Source of the DNA: Candidatus Blautia avicola
GTDB lineage: Bacteria > Bacillota > Clostridia > Lachnospirales > Lachnospiraceae
DNA: 46,070 nt
Reading direction: 5' to 3'
Assembly: GCA_019120515.1 (NCBI GenBank)
Contig: DWUY01000314.1
Coordinates: 1 to 46,070, forward strand
Part shown: positions 41,055-46,070 of the stretch, piece after piece
Position numbering within the stretch: position 1 is the stretch's first letter
Layout of the letters: each line of letters begins with the position of its first letter
Notes under the pieces: generated by a model
Told to the model about the DNA's origin: nothing
Seen by the model: only the letters and a program-made list of their open reading frames with translations
Databases searched by the model: none
Translations under genes and position numbers: made by a program

Positions 41055-41099
41055 AAGATCCAGGGCCGGCCTCATTGACAAAGGCCGGCCCCGGATCTT
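41055..41099 (-). terminator. Terminator of the MATE gene
   Basis: AAGATCC plus GGGCCGGCC (41055-41071) pair with GGCCGGCCC plus GGATCTT (41082-41099), a very strong stem just after the MATE stop at 41106. The T run is short. Confidence 0.72.
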
Positions 41100-41105
41100 A
41101 ACTTT

Positions 41106-42476
41106 CTATTTGATCTTTTTTAAATTTTCCATAGTCAGTATTTTCTTGATGTTGCACAGAAACAGGATACTTGCGATCACCGCTGAAGTAATATCTGCCA
41201 CCGGTTCCGCATAGTAAACGCCCATGACCCCGAAGAAATTGGGGAAGATCAGAGCCAGCGGCACCAGCAGGATCACCTTACGCAGAAGGGCGATAAAGAG
41301 GGATATCTTCGCCTGGCCCAGTCCCAGGAAAGTAGGCTGGATACCATTCTGGAGACCGAAGATCAGCATCCCCGCCATAAATACCGGCATGACTTTTCCC
41401 GTAAGAGCGATGAGATCACTCTCATTGGTAAACATCATAGCATAAAATTCCGGGAAGATCATGGCGGAAGCCGCTGTCACAAAGGAGATCAGAAAGCTTC
41501 CGAAGATCATATAGCGGTAGGTGGTCCGCACCCTGTCAAATTTTCCTGCGCCGAAATTATAGCTTACAATAGGCTGTACCCCCTGGGTATAGCCGCTTAA
41601 AGGCGCGGAAAAAAGCTGCATCACGCTCTGCATGATCGTGAGGGATCCTACATACAGATCCCCGCCGAACTTCTGGAGCTGATGATTCAGCACAATAGAG
41701 ATAAGGCTTTCCGTGGACCGCATGATAAATGGGGAGATCCCCAGAGAGAAGATCTGTCCGATGACCCGGATATCCGGGCGGATACAGGAAGGAACGATCT
41801 TCAGCACTGCTTTCTTATCCACCAGGGCTTTCACATTCCAGGCAGCGCTTACCGCCTGGGAGATGACTGTGGCAATGGCGGCGCCCTTTACCCCCATATG
41901 AAATACGAAAATAAAGATTGGATCCAGCACAATATTGATCACTGCTCCGATGACAATGGACATCATAGCTGTAGTAGATCTTCCCTGGGCAATGATGAAG
42001 GGATTCAGTCCCAGAGCGATCTCCACAAACACCGTTCCTATCAGATAGATCGTCAGATATTCCATAGCATAACCGATGGTAGCGTCGCTGGCTCCAAATG
42101 CATAAAGAAGGGGTCTCTGAAAGATGAGAAATACCGCCATCAGGATCAGAGAGAAGCACAGCAGCATAAACACTCCCGTACCCAGGATCTTCTCCGCATG
42201 TTTTTTGTCATTTTTCCCCATCCAGATAGACGCCAGGGGGGCTCCTCCGGAACCTACAAAAGCGGAAAAGGCGGAGATCAGAGTGATAATGGGAAAGGTA
42301 AGCCCCACTCCCGTAAGAGCGGCGGCTCCCACTCCCGAAATATGTCCTATGTAGATACGGTCTACAATGTTGTATAAAATATTGATGACCTGGGCAATGA
42401 CTGAAGGTATCGCCATCCGGACCATCAGGCTTGGGATCTTTTCCGTTCCCATAATCCGGTTATCTGCTTTTTCCAA
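41106..42476 (-). CDS. MATE-family multidrug/cation antiporter
   Basis: A 456-residue, 12-helix efflux protein that uses a Na+ or H+ gradient. The family start IPSVIAQVINILYNIVDRIYIGHI and the matching second-half motif (FGVMGVYYAEPVADITSAVIASI) are clear, as are FVGSGGAPLASIWMGKND and GYTQGVQPIVSYNFGA. Translation starts at TTG (42476) behind AGAGGAAAG; an ATG eight codons on (42452) lacks a ribosome binding site. It follows the AGE-family gene by 70 bases without a visible terminator between, so they may share a transcript. Substrate unknown; the family ranges from drugs to metabolites. Confidence 0.93.
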   Translation of the reverse strand: MEKADNRIMGTEKIPSLMVRMAIPSVIAQVINILYNIVDRIYIGHISGVGAAALTGVGLTFPIITLISAFSAFVGSGGAPLASIWMGKNDKKHAEKILGTGVFMLLCFSLILMAVFLIFQRPLLYAFGASDATIGYAMEYLTIYLIGTVFVEIALGLNPFIIAQGRSTTAMMSIVIGAVINIVLDPIFIFVFHMGVKGAAIATVISQAVSAAWNVKALVDKKAVLKIVPSCIRPDIRVIGQIFSLGISPFIMRSTESLISIVLNHQLQKFGGDLYVGSLTIMQSVMQLFSAPLSGYTQGVQPIVSYNFGAGKFDRVRTTYRYMIFGSFLISFVTAASAMIFPEFYAMMFTNESDLIALTGKVMPVFMAGMLIFGLQNGIQPTFLGLGQAKISLFIALLRKVILLVPLALIFPNFFGVMGVYYAEPVADITSAVIASILFLCNIKKILTMENLKKIK

Positions 42477-42546
42477 AATCTTTCCTCTTTTCTAATCATA
42501 ATCTGCCTGAAATTATCTCTCTGATCCGCAAAAAAGTCAAGATTTC

Positions 42547-43791
42547 TTATTTTTCTCCTTTTTTCACCGCTGCAGCAATAGATAAAGCGGGAGAATAGAA
42601 GGGGATCAGAGTGGACTGGAAAGCGTGGTACAGATCAGATTTTCCCGGCCATACTGTGCCGATCACCTGATTGTGCTCATCCAGTTGATGGAACCAGGAG
42701 CCGTTTACATGATCCAGTACCGTCTCATCCAGATACTTCATAAACTCTGCGTAATACCGGCCGTACTCTTCTTTTCCCGTAACATGGTACAGCACAGAGG
42801 AGGTATTGATAGCCTCTGCCAGCGTCCAGTGCATACGGTCATGGACCACCGGTTTTCCATTCCAGTCCGTCGTATATACGATACCCGGAGCCCCGTCTGC
42901 GTTCCATGCGTCTTTTACCGCCCGGTTAAAGAGGTTCTCTGCTGCTTCAATATATCTGGCCGCTCCCCGGGCGTCCTCTTTATAGGTGGAAAGGGACCAC
43001 TGAGTGATCAGCCTTGCCCACTCGATCCCATGACCCGGAGTAGCCCCGTATGGTTTAAACTGGTCTGCCGGCTGATCCTTATTGCATTCCAGATCCGGTG
43101 TCCAGTCTCTGGTAAAGTGCTCCGGGATCCTCCACTCATTTGCAGAAGCCCAGCCTAATACATGGTCAATGATCCTGCCGGCCCTTACCCGGTATTCTTC
43201 TTTTCCTGCAGCGTCAGCTACTGCCAGAAAAGCCTCTACCGTGTGCATATTGGCGTTCAGTCCCCGGTAATCGTCCAGCACTGTAAACTCTGTATTCCAG
43301 GTATCGCAGGAAAGTCCCTCTTCCTCATTCCAGAAACGAAGATCATAGAGTTTCAGCGCGTCTTCCAGAAGTTCTTCCGCTCCAGGCCGTCCTGCCAGAA
43401 GGGCCGATGTAGCTGCCAGGATCACAAAAGCGTGGGCATAACACTGCTTATTCGGTAAGATCTGGTTATCTGCTGTAAGCCCTGCGTACCAGCCTCCGTT
43501 TTGTGTGTCATGGAGTTCTCCCCGGAGGCCTTTAAGGCCTGCGTCTGCCAGTTCTTCACTGCCTGTATGGCCCCAAAAAGTGCCGATACTGTATACATGG
43601 GTCATCCTGGAAGTGATCCAGGTCTCCCGGCTTCTTTCCTTCCAGGGGGTTCCGTCATCTCCCAGATAATAGGAGCTTCCTCCCGGAGAAGGAAATCTGC
43701 GGCCGAAATTCAGCAGATTTTCCCGGATCTCCTCCTGAAATTTTCTGTTTTCTTCTGTACCGATCTGATATTTTTTCTGTAACTCGCTCAT
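42547..43791 (-). CDS. AGE-family aldose-ketose isomerase (mannose isomerase/YihS-like)
   Basis: A 414-residue (alpha/alpha)6-barrel enzyme. Catalytic motifs: LNANMHTVEAFLA, GATPGHGIEWARL and the C-terminal WFHQLDEHNQVIGTVWPGKSDLYHAFQSTLIP. The last is closer to YihS and bacterial D-mannose isomerases (GKPDxYHALQ) than to GlcNAc 2-epimerase or cellobiose 2-epimerase, so isomerisation of mannose, fructose or a related sugar is most likely. Length agrees with YihS (about 413). It could use mannose freed by the beta-mannosidase encoded at 7997, though the genes are far apart. It has its own promoter at 43866-43894. Confidence 0.83.
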   Translation of the reverse strand: MSELQKKYQIGTEENRKFQEEIRENLLNFGRRFPSPGGSSYYLGDDGTPWKERSRETWITSRMTHVYSIGTFWGHTGSEELADAGLKGLRGELHDTQNGGWYAGLTADNQILPNKQCYAHAFVILAATSALLAGRPGAEELLEDALKLYDLRFWNEEEGLSCDTWNTEFTVLDDYRGLNANMHTVEAFLAVADAAGKEEYRVRAGRIIDHVLGWASANEWRIPEHFTRDWTPDLECNKDQPADQFKPYGATPGHGIEWARLITQWSLSTYKEDARGAARYIEAAENLFNRAVKDAWNADGAPGIVYTTDWNGKPVVHDRMHWTLAEAINTSSVLYHVTGKEEYGRYYAEFMKYLDETVLDHVNGSWFHQLDEHNQVIGTVWPGKSDLYHAFQSTLIPFYSPALSIAAAVKKGEK

Positions 43792-43865
43792 TTTATTACC
43801 TCGCTGCTTTCTTTAACAATTCTCTGATTTGTGAGGGCTATTTTGAAATCCTCATTTTTTCCCTT

Positions 43866-43894
43866 ATTATACTATCCTTCCTCCTGCGCTTCAA
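43866..43894 (-). promoter_or_regulatory. Promoter of the AGE-family gene
   Basis: Minus strand: TTGAAG (43889-43894), 17-base spacer, TATAAT (43866-43871). Confidence 0.68.
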
Positions 43895-43916
43895 TTGGCT
43901 TCTTTCTTGAAACAGT

Positions 43917-43948
43917 GAAAAAAGAGCGGATGTTCCTACATCCACTCT
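43917..43948 (-). terminator. Terminator overlapping the HAD gene stop codon
   Basis: Minus strand: AGAG and GGATGT pair with ACATCC and CTCT around the loop AGGA, followed by six T residues. The TAG stop of the HAD gene lies at the stem-loop junction, so translating ribosomes could compete with folding. Confidence 0.82.
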
Positions 43949-44745
43949 CTGTACAGTTCTGCTATAGAACTAAATATATAATCCGGTCCGTAATCGCAGG
44001 CCTCCCCGTCTTCTCTTGTGGCCTCTCCTGTAAGGACAAGGGCAGTTTCCACCCCGGCATTATGACCGCAGAGGATATCTGTGTAAAGCCGGTCTCCCAC
44101 TACCAGGGTTTCCTCCCGGGAGAAATGGTTCAGCTTCAGAGCATAATCTACCATAGCGGTACCTGGTTTCCCAAGATATTTAGGCTTTCTCTTCACCGCG
44201 TGCTCCAGCATCTCACAGATAGCTCCGCAGTCCGGCACATAGCCGAATTCAATCGGGCACACATAGTCCAGATTGGTAGCCAGATAGTCCACCCTGCGGG
44301 TACTCAGTACCTGGCAGGTATCCTGGATCTTCTCATAGGTAAGCTGGTTGTCATAGGAAACCAGGACACAGGCGATATCCTCATCCATACAGTCTGTTGT
44401 CACACGGATCTTGTTCTTCTTCAGCTCCCGTAGGAAAGATTTTGTCCCCATCACATAGATCAGCTTCCCGTCATAATGCTTTTTCAGATACTGGACCGTA
44501 GCAAAGGAAGCTGTGATAAAATTGGTATAGTCCGTCATAACTCCCAGTTTCTGAAAGGACAGGATATAATCCTCGATACTCCTTGTAGAATTATTGGTAA
44601 TAAAGACAAACTGCCCGCCGCTGTTTTTTACTGCTTTTAAAAATTCTCTGGTGCCGTCGATCAGCCTCTGCCCGATACATACCGTGCCGTCTATATCCAG
44701 GAGGAACAGGCGTTTATCCTTTATAAATCCTTTATCCTGCCGCAT
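43936..44745 (-). CDS. HAD-IIA phosphatase (NagD/AraL-like)
   Basis: A 269-residue haloacid dehalogenase-type phosphatase. Motif I LFLLDIDGTVCIGQ (nucleophile Asp about residue 17), motif II FITNNSTRS, the large C2 cap in between, motif III Lys in KYLGKPGTAMVDYAL and motif IV VVGDRLYTDILCGHNAG are complete. Members remove phosphate from nucleotides, sugar phosphates or glycerol 3-phosphate. It overlaps the glycerophosphodiesterase gene by 14 bp, so a joint job in freeing glycerol from glycerol 3-phosphate is a reasonable inference, as for glycerol-phosphate phosphatases of this class. The terminator at 43917-43948 overlaps its end. Confidence 0.9.
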   Translation of the reverse strand: MRQDKGFIKDKRLFLLDIDGTVCIGQRLIDGTREFLKAVKNSGGQFVFITNNSTRSIEDYILSFQKLGVMTDYTNFITASFATVQYLKKHYDGKLIYVMGTKSFLRELKKNKIRVTTDCMDEDIACVLVSYDNQLTYEKIQDTCQVLSTRRVDYLATNLDYVCPIEFGYVPDCGAICEMLEHAVKRKPKYLGKPGTAMVDYALKLNHFSREETLVVGDRLYTDILCGHNAGVETALVLTGEATREDGEACDYGPDYIFSSIAELYREWM

Positions 44746-45472
44746 TTTCCACCTGCCTTCTCACCGAAAGGGCCGTATCCGGATAATTGGTGATCACCGC
44801 TTCCAGATCTTCCTCTATGAATTTTTTCATATCTTTTTCTTTATTCACTGTCCAGACCCGGACTTTCAGGCCGCTGGCCTTGTATTTTTCCAGAAAATCT
44901 GCCATATACAAATGGTAAACTGCCGGATGTAATCCACATACGCCGGTATTTTTTGCATACTTTTCCACATCCAGCAGCACGTCACTGTATAAATAGGCAG
45001 TTTCCGCTTTTTCGTCAAGGCTCCGGATCTTCTGTACACTGTAATGGTTAAAGGAAGAATAGATCACCCTGTCCTCCATTCCTGCGTTTTTCACGATCTT
45101 CATAGTCTTCTCTTCAATGCCCGGATACCAGAAGATCCCGGTCTTTAATTCAATGTTTACTTCCATTCTCCCCGGTTTTACCAGTTCCAGAACTTCTTCT
45201 AACGTAGGGATCTTTACTCCTTTATATTTTTCCATATGATTATGGAAGGAAAATTTTTTCAGTTCCTCTAAAGTATAATCCCTTACATACCCTTTTCCTG
45301 TGCTTGTACGGTCAATAGCCTCATCATGGATCACTACCACTTGGCCGTCTTTTGTAAGCTGTACGTCCAGCTCGATCCCGTCTGCTCCCTGCTCCTGGGC
45401 CAGGCTGAAAGCCTGAAGAGTATTTTCCGGCGCATAGCCGCTGGCGCCTCTGTGTGCAAATACTTTTGTCAT
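44732..45472 (-). CDS. Glycerophosphodiester phosphodiesterase
   Basis: Cuts glycerophosphodiesters into glycerol 3-phosphate and an alcohol. The 246-residue TIM-barrel has FAHRGASGYAPENTLQAFSLA (catalytic HR and ENT), GIELDVQLTKDGQVVVIHDEAIDRTSTGKG (metal-binding ExD and catalytic H), VNIELKTG and VWTVNKEKDMKKFIEEDLEAVITNYPD. All active-site residues are present. No signal peptide, so cytoplasmic, UgpQ-like. It is preceded by a solute-binding protein gene of the kind found in glycerophosphodiester uptake loci, but has its own promoter. Confidence 0.94.
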   Translation of the reverse strand: MTKVFAHRGASGYAPENTLQAFSLAQEQGADGIELDVQLTKDGQVVVIHDEAIDRTSTGKGYVRDYTLEELKKFSFHNHMEKYKGVKIPTLEEVLELVKPGRMEVNIELKTGIFWYPGIEEKTMKIVKNAGMEDRVIYSSFNHYSVQKIRSLDEKAETAYLYSDVLLDVEKYAKNTGVCGLHPAVYHLYMADFLEKYKASGLKVRVWTVNKEKDMKKFIEEDLEAVITNYPDTALSVRRQVENAAG

Positions 45473-45618
45473 GATCTTTTCCTTCTTTCCGATTTTTTCT
45501 TTGACTGCTGTCCTTCCAGGTCAAAGGTGCAAAGAAAGGGCTGCCCCATTAATCAGATTCAAGGATATTCCTGACATATGACTAATGTGACAGCTCCCTC
45601 ATTTACCTGTCTATGGCT

Positions 45619-45646
45619 ATTATAGCATGGCGTCTCCAATGCGCAA
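45619..45646 (-). promoter_or_regulatory. Promoter of the glycerophosphodiesterase-HAD pair
   Basis: Minus strand: TTGCGC (45641-45646), 16-base spacer, TATAAT (45619-45624). It lies between the solute-binding protein stop (45708) and the phosphodiesterase start (45472). GACAG/CTGTC repeats nearby could form a weak hairpin. Confidence 0.58.
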
Positions 45647-45707
45647 GGTTCTGAATAACCAAATCCCTATGGAGATCACCTACTGCTGCTCTGACATTCT
45701 CTCAGGA

Positions 45708-46070
45708 TCAGCCATTTACCAGGTTATATTCTTCAATGGACTTATTAATGGTGTCGGCCATATTGGAAACGGCCTCATCTACATCCACCTCGCCGTTTAA
45801 CATACTCTCGATCTCAGATTCTACCGTATCTCTCGCCTCAGAGAATACGCTTAACAGCGCGCCTACATATTCCGGTGAAGAATCATGGAGCTGATCGATA
45901 GCTGTCTGGAACTGAGGATACTGGGCGATGTTATCTTTAAATACCTGCTCTTCCTGAGCTGCAACAGTTACAGGGAAGTATCCGGTCTGTGCGTTCCAGT
46001 AAGCCTGAGATTCCGGAGAGATCAGGAATTTTACAAACTCCCAGGTAGCTCTTAACTTCTTAGGATCGTT
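45708..46070 (-). CDS. Extracellular solute-binding protein, C-terminal part (runs off the window)
   Basis: The frame is open from the window edge to TGA at 45708-45710 and gives 120 residues. PKKLRATWEFVKFLISPES, QAYWNAQTGYFPVTVAAQ, QYPQFQTAIDQLHDSSPEYVGALLSVFSEARDTVESEIESMLNGEVDVDEAVSNMADTINKSIEEYN is the typical end of family 1 ABC solute-binding proteins: the W-x-F-V-K-F-L segment, the GYFPV strand and the final helix. UgpB-type glycerol 3-phosphate binders and sugar binders share this end. The neighbouring phosphodiesterase favours the UgpB type. The N-terminal part and signal peptide are outside the window. Confidence 0.88.
   Translation of the reverse strand, partial: NDPKKLRATWEFVKFLISPESQAYWNAQTGYFPVTVAAQEEQVFKDNIAQYPQFQTAIDQLHDSSPEYVGALLSVFSEARDTVESEIESMLNGEVDVDEAVSNMADTINKSIEEYNLVNG

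Noticed and set aside
42547-43791. AGE-family gene called N-acylglucosamine 2-epimerase or cellobiose epimerase
   Set aside because: The C-terminal PGKSDLYHAFQ motif is closer to YihS and mannose isomerases; only the superfamily is certain.

Overview
The window looks like chromosomal DNA of a gut-type Lachnospiraceae (Clostridia), close to the Blautia/Dorea/Ruminococcus group. The evidence is good AGGAGG-type ribosome binding sites, TTG/GTG starts, a SAM-I riboswitch, a RelQ-type small alarmone synthetase, a dlt-like operon and many glycoside and multidrug genes. This placement rests on remembered protein similarity, not a search. I see no rRNA, tRNA, CRISPR array, insertion sequence or prophage.

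Layout. 1-200: a SAM-I riboswitch facing left, out of the window. 200-4588 (minus): murA, then aroK, a flavin reductase and a CBS/DHH inorganic pyrophosphatase. 4676-7631 (plus): an S1-domain protein with a long structured leader, a PTS IIC-like membrane protein and relQ. 7997-14169: beta-mannosidase, an alpha/beta-hydrolase remnant, a GH3 beta-glucosidase and a divergent, frameshifted AraC regulator. 14256-15869: a lone FGGY sugar kinase. 15971-23730 (minus): a probable long operon, in transcription order a stand-alone UbiD N-terminal domain, UbiX flavin prenyltransferase, LpdD-like chaperone, an unknown protein, a VWA/metallopeptidase-like protein, a MoxR AAA+ ATPase, an HscC-like Hsp70 and a membrane J protein with HPE in place of HPD. 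23868-26530: a CbpA/DnaJ-type co-chaperone and, divergently, an iron alcohol dehydrogenase. 26671-34323 (minus): a well bounded operon with a transglutaminase-like surface protein, an Asp/Glu racemase, a DltA-like ligase, a carrier protein, an MBOAT acyltransferase, an SGNH-fold protein and a lipoprotein. 34482-38502: a heterodimeric ABC exporter with its MarR regulator. 38684-43791: arylamine N-acetyltransferase, PNPOx protein, UroD-family protein, MATE exporter and an AGE-family isomerase. 43936-46070: HAD phosphatase, glycerophosphodiesterase and the 3' end of a solute-binding protein gene.

Two things stand out most. First, a hairpin family occurs in the leaders of murA and the S1 gene, with a partial relative at relQ. 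The copies keep constant internal loops and a GNTA tetraloop while helix bases change in compensating pairs, as expected of a structured RNA. Second, the dlt-like operon carries its own amino-acid racemase, and its adenylation enzyme lacks the Cys that reads D-Ala chirality in DltA. This suggests that an amino acid other than D-Ala is attached to the envelope. The MoxR-VWA-Hsp70-J cluster and the UbiX/LpdD genes beside a UbiD lacking its catalytic domain are further unusual assemblies.
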